Origin: Prorocentrum cordatum | Lineage: Eukaryota > Sar > Dinophyceae > Prorocentrales > Prorocentraceae | DNA length: 64,000 nt | Assembly (NCBI GenBank): GCA_963575745.1 | Contig: CAUYUJ010009535.1 | Span: 1 to 64,000, forward strand | Direction: 5' to 3' | Shown here: positions 22,190 to 32,675 of the stretch, piece by piece | Numbering within the stretch: the stretch's first letter is position 1 | Layout of the letters: every line of letters starts with the position of its first letter | Position numbers and translations under genes: made by a program | Notes under the pieces: model-generated | Database searches by the model: none | What the model was told of the DNA's origin: nothing | What the model saw: only the letters and a program-made list of their open reading frames with translations

Positions 22190-22375
22190 CTCGAATCGGA
22201 CCTCGGTGACGGACCGTACGGTGACGGACCTCACCGCGCGGTCCGTCACCGTATGGTTCTGGGACCTCGGAGGCCCGAGTCGCTCGAGACAGCCTCGGAG
22301 AGCGACTCCAATCCCCAAACCGCGTTGTGACCCCGAGTCCCCACTGACTCAGCTGTGGTCACAACACCGTCTGTA
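22190..22375. repeat. Dispersed GGTGACGGACC / TGGGACC element, copy 1
   Basis: Shares, in order, GGTGACGGACC, TGGGACC, GGAGGCCCGAGTCGC, CCCAAACCG and CCCCGAGTCCCCACTGACTC with 40285-40470. It directly abuts a family-A MITE. Confidence 0.6.
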
Positions 22376-22584
22376 GAGGCCTCCCTAAGGGGTCCGAGAA
22401 GATGGGGTTGGAAGATCGCGCCGCCTCGACGATGCATCCGCGATGCGTCGGCGACGTCGGCGTTGCCTCGGCGGCATCGGTGTGGAGAAAGTTGGGCTGC
22501 ACATCGAGCCGCATCGGCGATGCGTCAGCGATGCGGCGCGATCCTCCGACCCCACCTACTCGGACCCCATCTGGGAGGCCTTTT
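22376..22584. mobile_element. MITE-like element, family A copy 1
   Basis: About 209 bp. Left end AGAGGCCTCCC, GGGGTCCGAGAAGATGGGG and GATCGCGCCGC; right end is the complement (GCGGCGCGATCC, ACTCGGACCCCATCTGGG, AGGCCT). The interior has GATGCGTCGGCGACG-type repeats and a conserved core GCTGCACATCGAGCCGCATC. Confidence 0.8.
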
Positions 22585-22799
22585 GGGCACCACGGATTCT
22601 CCTCCTCGCGGCCCCCGCGCTCCCCCGCCCGGGGCACGTGAGGGTTGCAGGCGCGCCCCAACAGCGGCGCACCTCGGAGTCGGACAACCGATGCCGCCGC
22701 CGCCGCCGCTGTCAATGACGACGCCAGGCGGAGGGAGAAAGAGGGAGAAGGGGAGGAGCGATGGTGAGGCTTCGGGTTGTGCACGGACAGCCTTCCCAA

Positions 22800-23060
22800 G
22801 GTAGTCCTGGCTGGCCTCAGCAATCCCCCCGAGGAGTCTCAGCTGACCGCAGCAAGCCCATCGAATAGTCCGCGGCGGTCTCAACACATCAACTCTGGTG
22901 CGCGGAGCGCCCCAGGAACGCCGCCAAGTGCGGCGCTAAAAGGTTGAGACCGCCCCGGGACACTCGGCGGAAATGTTGAGGCCAACTGGGACCACTCGGG
23001 TGGCCTGTTGAGGCGGGCAGGCGCCACATTAGGGGGGGTCGTCGTTGTGCAACCCGATGC
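22800..23060. repeat. GTTGAGGCC family, inverted block
   Basis: Units related to 13400-13790, arranged in opposite orientations around GCGCGGAGCGCCCCAGG. Confidence 0.5.
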
Positions 23061-23189
23061 CTTCCACGGAGGTAGGCAACAATGCAGAGCAGCCTACCGA
23101 AGGGCCAGGCGGGCGCGGCCGTCGCCTCTAGACTCCCAAGACAAAGCTTGCATTTAGGGGCTCTTACTTCGGTGTTGAGGAACTGGTCC

Positions 23190-23530
23190 AACGTGGCGGT
23201 CTGGCGGCTATGTTGTCGCCGTCGCGGCCCCGTTGCCGCCTCGTCGCCGCCCGTCGTCTGGGCCTGTGTGGCGATCTGGCGGCCATATTGTCGCCGTCGC
23301 CGCCCCGTCGCCGCCTGTCGTCTGGGCCTGTGTGGCGGTCTGGCGGATATATTGTCGCCGTCGCCGCCCCGTTGCTGCCTCGTCGTCGCCCGTCGTCTGG
23401 GCCTGTGTGGCGGTCTGGCGGCCATGTTGTTGCCGTCACGGCCCTGTTGCCGCCTCGTCGCCGTCCGTCGGCTGGGCTTGTGTGGCGGTATGGCAGCTGT
23501 GTTGTCGCCGTCGCCGCCCCACCGCCACAA
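23190..23530. repeat. 66-73 bp minisatellite, 5 copies
   Basis: GGCGGTCTGGCGGCCAT and GTCGTCTGGGCCTGTGTGG recur at about 23200, 23270, 23336, 23409 and 23482. Confidence 0.85.
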
Positions 23531-23559
23531 TATAATTTGCACCACATGCTCCGCACACC

Positions 23560-24640
23560 ATACACTGCGCGACAGAATGTCTCCTTCGATGAAGGAAAGT
23601 GGGAACCCGCGACACTCTCGAGGCCGGATTTCTTCGTTCCCTCGGGGGATGTGGAAATTACGTAAGATTATGCCCAATCGTTCATTCTGACTGGGGGATC
23701 CGAGCCCAACAGGTATCGACCCCCCTCATCCGCACCAGATACTGAAATGCACGCACAATCGTTTATCACCAAACATCTATACATAAACAACCCTTGCCAA
23801 CAAAAACCAAAAAGCAAAACAAACGTAACGATGTGAACACTCGCGCATCGTCAGGCGCACATGCGGAAATCCTTCAAACACCTCCGGCTTTGTACGGGGT
23901 CCAAACATAATGTCCTGGACACAGATATTAGAAACAGTGTTTTCACAACAATGCTCGTTTTCATATAAAAGGACGCGCGTGTGGCCTTGCAAATCCTGAG
24001 AACCATATGTGTTCAAAAGTTGCTTCCAATGACTTTCCATTTTTCCATATTTCAGAAAGCATGAACAAACGGGAGTCTCGCGCATGCATGCCGCAATCGT
24101 TCGAACGCCCTTGAGCCCGTGCGGGGGGGGGGCAACGATCCCTGTCAAATGACACCATGCAGGCCACCCGAGCCCGTCGGCAGCGCGCGCATGTCGAAAT
24201 CCTTCCAAAACGTCCATCACACACGCATTCATCGTCATTGGCGTGATCAGCACCAACGCCTTCATTGGCCTTGCCGTCGGCATCGTCATCCTCGTCGCCT
24301 GCATTGTTAGTAGTACTACTATTATTGTTCTTCTTATTATCATCGTCGCGTCTGTACTCGTCAACGTTGCAATGATACCGCACCCCCCCGAGTCACCGAT
24401 GTGCATTGACGCGCCCGCAATGCAATCTACCAGGTGCAATATATGCTGTGCAATCAATGCGAAGGCCTTTCTTGTGGACTCCTGTCGTCGTCCTCGTCGT
24501 CGTCGTCGCCTTCTTACTCCCCTCCATCCTAACACACGTCCTCCCACCCTTCCTGCCTCCTCCCCCTCCTCCTCCCTCATTCCTCCTTCTTCCTCCTCCT
24601 CCTGCTACAGACTAAGGGTTCACCTGAATCTGACGAGGAA
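23560..24640. other. No convincing gene
   Basis: A 267-codon minus frame (about 23777-24580) is open, but part of it is a CAT-like repeat on the plus strand and part an imperfect duplication (GAAGGATTTC near 23870 and GGAAGGATTTCGAC-like near 24195). I treat it as unsupported. Confidence 0.5.
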
Positions 24641-24644
24641 CAAT

Positions 24645-25700
24645 CCGTCAATTCCCATAGAGATTTCCCCTTCGGGGATGGGTTTATCACTGTTCCTTGT
24701 AAATGCACACCCCATCCCCCAAGCGACCGGGGGCCTAACAGGCACCATGCCGACACCATGCCGACCCGCCCCCCACCATCCATGTAAAAAAACAATACAA
24801 ACCGCACTCCGCCTCCAAATTTGGAGCATGCGCAGCCAACCCTAAGCGCCCCCCGCAACCATCCCTGTCAAAAAACAATGCAAGGTACAGTTCGGGGCAA
24901 AGTTTTGAATCATGTTCGTGAAGCCCGCGAGCACGTTGTATTGTTTTTTATTGGGGCGGCGGTGGTGTCAGCATATTCCTTGCTGCGCGCAGGGCTACCA
25001 TCGCTGGCAACAAAAACAATACAACAAGCACCTCGTGGCTATATTTGGAGCGTGCGCGGCCATCCCGCGATCACTGTCAAGTGGCTTTTTGACACGGGCG
25101 TCAGGGGTGGTGGCGCGTGGCCTGGTGCGCGCAGGCCCACCACACACAATGACGGGCATCGGTTTTCGATGAAAATGGCGGAGGCCGATATGTTTCCCGA
25201 TGTGTGCTGTCACGTGCGCGGGCGCACCTGACGCACTTTGCTCGTGCTCCGAACGCGGCGCACCTGGCGCGGCTGGAGTGAGCGGCGCACCTGGCGCATT
25301 CGGATCACGTGGCGCATCTGGCGCACCAGGCGTGCCTGGTACGCTGGGGCCCCAGGGGTGCCTGGCGCGCATGGCGCCCCGGGCGCGCGTGGCGCACCTC
25401 GCCCAAGCGTCGCGCACCTGGGGTCGGCTTTGGTGCCTGGTAGCTGCCCATCCAAAGACGGCCGCTGAACATGCTGAGGTTCGGGAGTTATTTTGTGCAA
25501 GGAGGGCGGGTGGGAGTGAGCTAGACGACTTGCGGGCGGGTGGGTAGCTTGGCCCATCCCCCCTGCCCTCCCCTGGACCTGGGCGGGCGGTACCGCGACC
25601 CATTGGAGCGTCCAAAACGGCCTCAACGAGAAAACCGAAATCATTTGTTTTACCCGGGTTTGGGCATTATGTTGGCCTCTGGGCCTCTGGGGTGGGCAAC
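24645..25700 (-). mobile_element. Composite dispersed element, copy 1
   Basis: Order on the plus strand: CCTTCGGGGATGGG; tandem units with AAAAAACAATACAAACCGCA and CTCCAAATTTGGAGCATGCG (about 24770-25080); a variable GCGCCTGGCGCG-rich core (25200-25430); GGTAGCTGCCCATCCAAAGACG; GGAGGGCGGGTGGGAGTGAG; CCCTCCCCTGGACCTGG. All outer blocks recur in the same order at 60640-61500. It is non-coding. Confidence 0.75.
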
Positions 25701-25989
25701 GCTACAAGAATAGCCTGGCGAAGGACCCGACCACATGCAGTTGTGAATACCGCAATTGTGAATACCATCTTCGCCCGCATTCCCTATGTGGCCACGGCTC
25801 CCCGCCGGAGCCCGACATGTTCAGGGACGCGTTCGTGGCCGTCTCCGCGGGCGCCGACGACGACGAGGACGGCGTCCCTCTGACCGAGGAACAGAAGCAT
25901 GAAAGGGCTCCGAGAGCCGTGAGGACGGAGGTGGCATTGACAAAGCGGGGGACGACGCCAAGGCGCGGATGTTGAAGCAGCACAAATAT

Positions 25990-27050
25990 GGGGCCACGAT
26001 CCCCGTGAAGCGTGTGCCGAAATTGCCCGGGGCCAACCTGCGAACCCTGCCACTGGCGCCTTCGGTGGAGCTCCGATGGGGCCACGATCGGCGCGAGGGC
26101 TTTGCCGAAATGGCCCGCGGCCGCCATGCAAACCCTGCCATTGGCGCCTTCGGTGGGGCTCCGATGGGGCCACGATCCTCGTGAGGGGTGTGCCCGAACG
26201 GCCCGAGGCCGCCATGCGAACGTTGCCACTGGCGCCCTCGGTGGAAATCCTATGGGGCCACGATCTTCGCGAGGGGTGTGCCGAAATGGCCCGAAGCCGC
26301 CATGCGAACCCTGCCACCGGCGCCTTCGGTGGAGTTCCCTATGGGGCCACGATCCTTGCGACGGGCTTGCCGAAATTGCCTGAGGCCGCCATGTGAACCC
26401 TGCCACTGGAGCCTTCAATGGAACCCCTATGGGGCCACGGTCCTCGTGAGACGTGTGCCGAAATGGCCCGGTACAAACCCTGTGCCAGTGGGGCCTTCGG
26501 TGGAGTTCCTATGGGGCCACGGTCCTCGTGAGGGATGTGCCGGCGAGGCCCGAGGCCGCCATGCAAACCCTGCCGCTGGCGCCTTCGGCGGAGCTCCTAT
26601 GGGGCCACGATCGGCGCGAGGGGTGTGCCGAAATGGCCCGAGGCCGCCATGCGAACGTTGCCACTGGCGCCCTCGGTGGAATTCCTATGGGGCAACAGTC
26701 CTGGTGAGGGGTTTGCCGAAATGGCTCGAGGCTGCCATGCGAACGCTGCCACTGGCGCCCTCGGTGGAGCTCCAATGGGGCCACGATCCTCGTGAGGGGT
26801 GTGCCGAAATGGCTCGAGGCCGCCATGCAAACGCTGCCACTGGCGCCCTCGGTGGAGCTCCTATGAGGCCACGATCGGCGCGAGGGGTTTCCCGAAATGG
26901 CCCGAGGCCGCCATGCGAATGCTGCCACTGGCGCCCTCGGTGGAGCTCCTATGGGGCCACGATCGGCGCGAGGGGTGTGCCGAAATGGCCCGAAGCCGCC
27001 ATGCGAACCCTGCCACCGGCGCCTTCGGTGGAGCTCCCTATGGGGCCATG
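25990..27050. repeat. 87-bp minisatellite, about 12 copies
   Basis: Unit begins GGGGCCACGATCCTCGTGAG, continues GTGTGCCGAAATGGCCCG and CGCCATGCGAACCCTGCCAC, and ends GGTGGAGCTCCTAT. Copies differ at scattered sites. Because 87 is divisible by three, up to 287 codons stay open. Just upstream, at about 25815-25976 on the plus strand, a short acidic stretch (DMFRDAFVAVSAGADDDEDG) may be a degraded exon. Confidence 0.9.
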
Positions 27051-27179
27051 AAACGCAGTAGTGGGTGGGTGAAACGCAGGTAGGAAGGGGGAAGAGGGAG
27101 GGGAGGCAGCGTGAGGAGAAAGCAGGAAGGAGGACGCGGGCGCTATCTCTGCAAAGCGAGGACCCAACACCACAGGATG

Positions 27180-27860
27180 GTTGGGAAAAACATTTGTTTG
27201 ATCGATGTCCTCCAGCGTGGCTCCAGGAAACGCCCCAAAAACCCCAGAGAGGCCCCTGCATGGCACCAAAATTGCCCCCAAGAGGCCCCCAGGAGGCCCC
27301 AAAGAGGACCCCAAGCGGCCCCATGAGGTCCCCTCCGAGGCATCCAAGACGCCGACGAGCCCCCCAGGACAGCCAAGAGGCCCCAAGACGTCCCAAGAAA
27401 CCACCAAGAAACGCCCAAGAAATAGCCCAAAAGGCTGCGAGAGGCATCCAAGAGACCTCTGGCCCTTTTGCTTAACCTCCTCCTCCTCCTGTTCAACCTT
27501 CCTCCTCCTACTGCTTTTCTTCCTCCTCCTCTTCCTCCTCCTCTTCCTCCTCCACCCCCTCCACCTCCTCCCCCCCCCCCCCCTCCTCCCTCCCCTCCTC
27601 CTCCTCCTCCTCCTCCTCCTCCTCCTCCTCCTCCTCCTCCTCCTCCTCCTCCTCCTCCTCCTCCTCCTTCTCCTCATCCAATTCATCCTCCTTCTCCCCA
27701 CTCCCTCATCCATCCATTCGGCCTCCTTTTTCTCCTCCTCCTTCCTTCGCACGATTCGGCCGTCCACCTCTTCGCTCCCGCAGTGGCCTGATCACCTCAA
27801 CCCGCAAGGACATCATTTTCTGGCTGGGGTGGCGGGGATACTTTTGGTGCGCGGGCTCGC
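27180..27860 (-). mobile_element. CCCAAGAGGCCCC - TCC - tail element
   Basis: TTTGATCGATGTCCTCCAG, then about 240 bp of CCCCAAGAGGCCCC units, a TCC tract (27475-27680), TTCGCACGATTCGGCCGTCC, CCTGATCACCTCAACCC and a diverged tail GGCTGGGGTGGCGGGGATAC. Same block order as 13035-13365. Confidence 0.7.
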
Positions 27861-28076
27861 GAAGCAGTTCGAACGCCGGCAACGCCCAGCATAGACGCGG
27901 GCTCAGAATCCAACAGAACGTGAGAACTGGATAAGCAGCACGATGACCATGACGAGGGGGGAGTCCGAGTGCGCCGCGCTTACCCACGACGGCGGTGACC
28001 AGGAGAACAAAGGAAGCGGACAAACCATGCCCCTCAGGCACATTGCTGAACACGAAGCCTTGGGCCCGGAAGGTCT

Positions 28077-29109
28077 TCAAGACGTGGAACGAACAAGCGA
28101 GCCAGCAGGAACCGCGGGAACGCCTCCGAGACGAGCAGGAACGGCAGAGTAAGAACCACAACAAAGGGAGAAACCCCGGGTAAACATGTCTAACTCGAAG
28201 TCCATGAACCCTTCGGCCAGACAGACATAGAGAAACGAAAAGGCAACCCCGTAGGAACAGCGTGGGCGACACCGAAAGACGGGCGTGGGCAACGCGAGGA
28301 AGTCGCGCCAAACGGACGCCGAGGAGACAAGCGGCCTCAAGGTCCCCAGGTAGCAGAACGCGGAGTCGGGCAGCGGCAACGCGATGAACAGGTGCTGTGC
28401 GAGGAGGAAGCGGGGTTGGCCGGGCTGCGGACGCCCCGCGCCATCCAGCGGGGAGGTTAGAGGCCCCCCAAGCGGGGCTAAGCACAGGCTGAGCAGGGAG
28501 AAGGGCCACCTCTCGTCGGCAAGGAGCTGCAGCGCGACCAGGGGCAGCTCGTGTTGGGCTGCCCGCGGGGCGGCTGCAAGCTGTGAAACAGGTCCAGGAC
28601 TGGCGGCTCCGCCGTGAGTGCTGAAGCGACGGCCAGTGGTGCCAGCCGGACCAAAACTGACCCTTCAGGGCCCGCCGGGCAATGATGCTAGGCCCAGGAA
28701 CGCTCCTCCCCCAGGTTTCGTGGCCGTCCTGGAGCGCGGCTGCGGCTGCCAGCGTGGACCAAAGGCGCCTGTTCCCGCGGCAAAACATCGCCTTCCTTAC
28801 CCGTGCCATCGCCACGCCACAAGTACCGCTCGCGTGGCTGTTTCCAGTCAGCCCCGAGGTGCAGCGCGTCGTCCATGGACCGCGCGTCCCTTTTTTGTTG
28901 TGGCGAAGGAGTCCAAGAAGCTGACGCATGTTTGCTAGTCATGTCGGAGCGGGTCGACTGTTTGGGGGGGCGGCGCCCGCGGCGCGGGCGCATGGGCCGG
29001 CGCGCGCCGTCATGCCGCCAGAGGGCGCCACGAACGCGAGCCCGCGCAGGGCGAAGAGACACAGCGCGGCCAGGACGAGCTCCGGGAGTCTCTTCGACTT
29101 GAGCGCCAT
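28077..29109 (-). CDS. Candidate nucleus-encoded plastid protein
   Basis: The ATG at 29107-29109 starts MALKSKRLPELVLAALC, a hydrophobic signal peptide, followed by RGLAFVAPSGG. A signal peptide plus FVAP is the plastid-targeting leader of peridinin dinoflagellates. An Ala/Arg/Pro-rich transit-like part follows. A run of seven C near 28970 then breaks the frame; with eight C it would continue through SMDDALHLGADWKQPRERYL to a GT donor at 28799-28800 (ACGG/GTAAGG). A 227-nt intron ends at 28574 (CACAGCTTGCAG). The phases agree, giving an exon from 28573 (APRAAQHELPLVALQLLADE, then HLFIALPLPDSAFCYLG and SYGVAFSFLYVCLAEGFMD) to a stop near 28077. Hydrophobic stretches suggest a membrane protein. 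I do not recognise the mature protein. The leader is convincing, the splice model fairly so, and the C-run may be an error or a mutation. Confidence 0.5.
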
Positions 29110-29119
29110 GGCGACTTTC

Positions 29120-29880
29120 CGCCGATACGGCAAGCTGGGGCGAACGTGGCTTGAGCACTAACAGCCGCTCGAGCCAAATGGCTATAAAGCTGGTGGGGAA
29201 TTTGTTGGATCGCAAGCGCACTGGGGACGCCGTGCGCCGTCCGAGGGTCGTAGCAGGCGGGCGACGATCTGAATTGCGCACGCAGGAGGGGGGAAGAAAG
29301 GAGGCAACGCGAGGACAGCGGAGGGAAGAACACACAGGCGGCGGGCCTCGCTCTCGTCAGAGGGGGGCGCCGTCGACTGGGGGGGAAGCCGCCTGCTGGT
29401 TTGCAACGCCAAAATGGCGGGGTATTCTGGTTGGGCGACGCCGCGAGCGTGCCGGAGGTTAGTGATCGCCGGCTCGTAGACGCACCGCGGGGAGCAGGCG
29501 CCAGGACCAACGGTCGCATCGTCACGCGAGTAGCGGGCGTATCCCAGGCGCCGCCAGGCGTCGACCAACTCACGTGCAGGCGCTCATCGGACCAAGGTCC
29601 GGATCGCCAGACACCGTCGAAGACTGATGTCGAGTCCGCGTTCCACGAAGCGGAGGATGCGGGCGGAGCTGGTGGGGATACGCTTTTTTGTTTCGCGGCC
29701 CGCAAGGAGAAGTTCAGAGGGCGGTGTGACCGAGGCTGGGGCACAACGACAGATAATTGGCGCGACACCGCGCAGAGTGCACCTGCAGATAATTAGAAAG
29801 AGGCGGCCACGGGTCAACCCGCAGGTGGGGGCGAACCGAACGCGGACCCCAAAAGTCGTTGGTGGGGATACGCGAAGCGT
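29120..29880. other. Upstream of plastid-leader gene; no decided gene
   Basis: Minus-strand frames read SVFDGVWRSGPWSDERLH just before a GTGAGT donor-like word near 29575, and LVDAWRRLGYARYSRDD in another frame. One may be an exon of a further gene; I cannot choose between them. Confidence 0.3.
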
Positions 29881-30170
29881 CTAGAAATCCTCTTCCTTCT
29901 GCTCGCCCTCCTCTTCCTCCGCCTCCTCCCTCCTCCTCCTCCTCATCCTCCTCCTCGTCCTCCGCCTCCTCCGCTTACTCCTCCTCCTCCTCCTCCTCCT
30001 GCTACTACTACTCTTCCTCCGTTTCCTTCTCCCTCCGCCAGCCATGTCCATCGAAAGAATACGGTGAGCCCCCTGTGTTACGTCGCATGCTCTCACACGT
30101 CCATGATGAGGGCAACTCGCCTGGGCATCGTTTCTGGATGGGCTGGTGGGGGCACGCGAAGAGGGAAGAA
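29850..30170 (-). mobile_element. Tail motif - TCC tract - tail motif
   Basis: GGTGGGGATACGCGAAGCGT at 29861, a TCC tract (29890-30020) and a second tail GGGCATCGTTTCTGGATGGG with CTGGTGGGGGCACGCGAAG at 30122-30165. Member of the oriented repeat family. Confidence 0.6.
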
Positions 30171-30238
30171 CATGTGGCTTTGGATGATGGGGTGCAAAGA
30201 GTGCCTGGACTGGTATCCCAAACTGCTGCTGAGCGACA

Positions 30239-30883
30239 CTAAACAAACTCTGCGCTGAGCTTTGGAGCCTCCAGACGGATGAGCCGGAGCCTGCGATGAC
30301 GGCGTCTTCTGAAATGAGATGAGCATCGAAGCGGTGCGTAGAGTGCGAGGCGGGGCATCATGAAAAAGAATGGATGATGAACAAACCAGTGTGAAGGAGC
30401 AGCAGCGTCAGTAGAGCACACAATGATCTTTTGGTAACTCCGCGGCGGCGTACGCGATCGCACTTGCTGAGCACGAGCGACGAGCATGTCCATATTCATG
30501 ACCTCGCGGTCTGCATACCACAGCGCGATCCCATGGACGTGCATCCCGACGGATACGTCCCGCGCGGAGCATCTGCGCAAGGCTGCCCCGTATCCGTCTG
30601 CCAGGGCCCCCTGAAGCAGGGCGCTGCTGACCAGGACTTCGAACATCCCACCAGGAGAGAACGGACAGTGGAGAACACTTCGACACACGGCTGCTGTTCT
30701 CTCGGGCGCGCCAGAGTCCTGACTCATCCAGAAAAGTCCCCCTCCACTGACCCCCGAATCGTGGGTTGACAGGTACCCCATTGGCAGAACACCGTCTAGT
30801 GACGAAGATACATTCGCAGCGTATTGCAGTCGTGCTTGAGGAACGATCACCTCTTGGTCCTCCCCCACCCCTCGGAAGCACAA
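30239..30883 (-). CDS. Hypothetical protein or long exon
   Basis: A 214-codon minus frame ending at 30239. It contains VGEDQEVIVPQARLQYAANV, LSTHDSGVSGGGLFWMSQ, GMFEVLVSSALLQGALADG and SVGMHVHGIALWYADREV. These are balanced, protein-like segments quite unlike the low-complexity frames around them. The last 30 residues are very basic (HFRRRRHRRLRLIRLEAP) and may be non-coding. The frame continues a little upstream of the first Met, so the true 5' end may be a splice acceptor rather than this start. No domain is recognised. The opposite frames are shorter and more biased. Confidence 0.4.
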   Translation of the reverse strand: MCFRGVGEDQEVIVPQARLQYAANVSSSLDGVLPMGYLSTHDSGVSGGGLFWMSQDSGAPERTAAVCRSVLHCPFSPGGMFEVLVSSALLQGALADGYGAALRRCSARDVSVGMHVHGIALWYADREVMNMDMLVARAQQVRSRTPPRSYQKIIVCSTDAAAPSHWFVHHPFFFMMPRLALYAPLRCSSHFRRRRHRRLRLIRLEAPKLSAEFV

Positions 30884-31450
30884 CTTCTGCTCTCCCTCTT
30901 ATGCGCACGTGCACGCTTTGCCCAATGCGCCGTAGCCTCGCCCGTTTACGGGCCAACACTTGCGGTTTGGCCGGGCCTCTCCCAGGCCTGCCTCTCGGGA
31001 AAGGCGACCCAGGACCGGTGACCCAGCGGACGCAAGCCTGCGAAGACGGCGGCTGCGACACCCGCTCGAGGGCCGAAGCAGGGAAATGCGCTGCTCGAGT
31101 TGGCAAAGGGTTGGAGACGGCTGTGGGGTGAGCTGGCTGGGACTCCAGAACGTTGGTCAGGAGGGGGGATGAGCCCAAATCCGTTCAACATCTGTACCCA
31201 GACCCCTCCCGGGCGCTCCATCTGGTACAATGTTTCACCCTCGAACCCCGCCTCCCCCTCCTGCTGGCCAGAACAAATGCTGGACCACCTGAGAATTCCG
31301 ATCCAGACGGCTCCAAGCAGAGTGGGCACCCGGTCAACCTCCGAATGACTGGGCTCGCGGCCGAGAAGCCCGGACCGTGAGCCCGTTGCGCACGCACGCA
31401 GGTCAGCGGCCTCCTAGATGGGGTCCAAATACGGTGCGCCAGATCGTTCA

Positions 31451-31642
31451 TCGGGTCGGGCAAAAGGGGGGGATAGCAAAGGGGGGGTTTGAGAATCAGC
31501 TCACGTAGCTGATTTTCCCGGCGCCTCCCGGCGCCGGAGGCGGCCATGTATCGAGGAATGGGCCCCTCGGTGAGGCCGAAACCAGCTGCATGCAGCAGTT
31601 TCGTAACCCCCCCTTTCCCAATCCCCCCCTTTCGCCCGGCCC
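31451..31642. mobile_element. MITE-like element, family B copy 1
   Basis: About 192 bp with roughly 35-bp terminal inverted repeats: GGGTCGGGCAAAAGGGGGGG at left, and CCCCCCCTTTCGCCCGGCCC-type at right. Inside are the palindromes CCCGGCGCCTCCCGGCGCCGG and CAGCTGCATGCAGC. It closely matches 32471-32675 and has no coding sequence. Confidence 0.8.
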
Positions 31643-31664
31643 GAGTTCAGCGTCGACAGATTCT

Positions 31665-31800
31665 GGGTAGGAGGAGGAGGAGGGGGAGGAGGAGGAGGAG
31701 GAGGAGGAGGAGGAGGCGGAGGGGGAGGAGGAGGAGGAGGAGGAGGAGGCGGAGGAGGAGGAGGAGGAGGAGGAGGAGGAGGAGGAGAACGGGTCGCCGG
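31665..31800. repeat. (GGA)n tract
   Basis: GGA triplets with occasional GGC, directly right of the family-B element. Confidence 0.9.
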
Positions 31801-32036
31801 CAGCGTTCCACGTGGAACGCCAGCGGCGGGGCCGCCGCTGGTCCACACGACGCGAACCTACCGTACAGGCCTCGTGCTACCATAGGGAACGCTGCCATCA
31901 GGAACGAAGGGGCTTCTCAGGGGCCCTTGCGAGCCTCTCGGCCACGAGTAAGCTTCCAAACCTACACCTGAGGAACGTCACGACAACCGGAGCCCCTCCT
32001 GAGCTCAAAGTGGTCCTCATTTCAGCGTCTCGGCTG

Positions 32037-32240
32037 TAGTAGGGTCGGAGGATCGCGCCGCATCGCGGATACAGCGTCGATGCATTGGCGATGTATCGGC
32101 GACGTCGGCGGTGCATTGGCGACGCCAGCGCGGAGAAATTCGAGCTGCACATCGAGCCGCATCGGCGATGCATCGGCGATGCATCGGCGATGCAGTGTTG
32201 CCCTCCGACCTCACCTTTTCGGACCCTTCTGGGGAGGCCT
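32037..32240. mobile_element. MITE-like element, family A copy 2
   Basis: GGGTCGGAGGATCGCGCCGC at left, repeated CATCGGCGATG units and the core CTGCACATCGAGCCGCATCG, and CCTCCGACCTCACC with GGGGAGGCCT at right. The left outer end is trimmed. Confidence 0.75.
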
Positions 32241-32244
32241 GGAG

Positions 32245-32445
32245 AGAAGGCTCCCGAGATCGGCGGCGCGCCGGGGGGGGAACTGAGAGGAGGCTGGCCT
32301 TCTCAGAAGGCGGCGGGGCTTCTCAACCTCTGGCCTTCTGGGAGGCCGTCAACTGTCTTCTGGGAAGGCTCAGAACACTTCTGAGAAGGCCCGCCCCCTC
32401 TGCGTTCCCCCCTGGGCTCGCCGACGAGAAGGGAGACCGCACCGA
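32245..32445. mobile_element. Dispersed palindromic element, family E copy 1
   Basis: CGGCGGCGCGCCGGGGGGG, GCCTTCTCAGAAGGCGGCGG (a palindrome), CACTTCTGAGAAGGC and CTCGCCGACGAGAAGG. The same order occurs at 47340-47540. Confidence 0.6.
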
Positions 32446-32470
32446 GCAGCTTCACCTCCTGGCCCCTCCG

Positions 32471-32675
32471 ATCATTCGGGTCGGGCGAAAGGGGGGGATA
32501 GCAAAGGGGGATTTTGAGAATCGACTCAAGTAGCTGATTTTCCCGGCGCCTCCCGGCGCCGGAGGCGGCCATGTATCGAGGACTGGGCCCCTCGGTGGGG
32601 CCGAAACCAGCTGCATGCAGCAGATTTCGTAACCCCCCCTTTCCCTATCCCCCCCTTCCGTTCGGGCCGATGATT
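32471..32675. mobile_element. MITE-like element, family B copy 2
   Basis: Near-identical to 31451-31642 across its length. Its outer ends extend the palindrome (ATCATTCGGGTCGGGCG at left, CGTTCGGGCCGATGAT at right). Confidence 0.8.
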
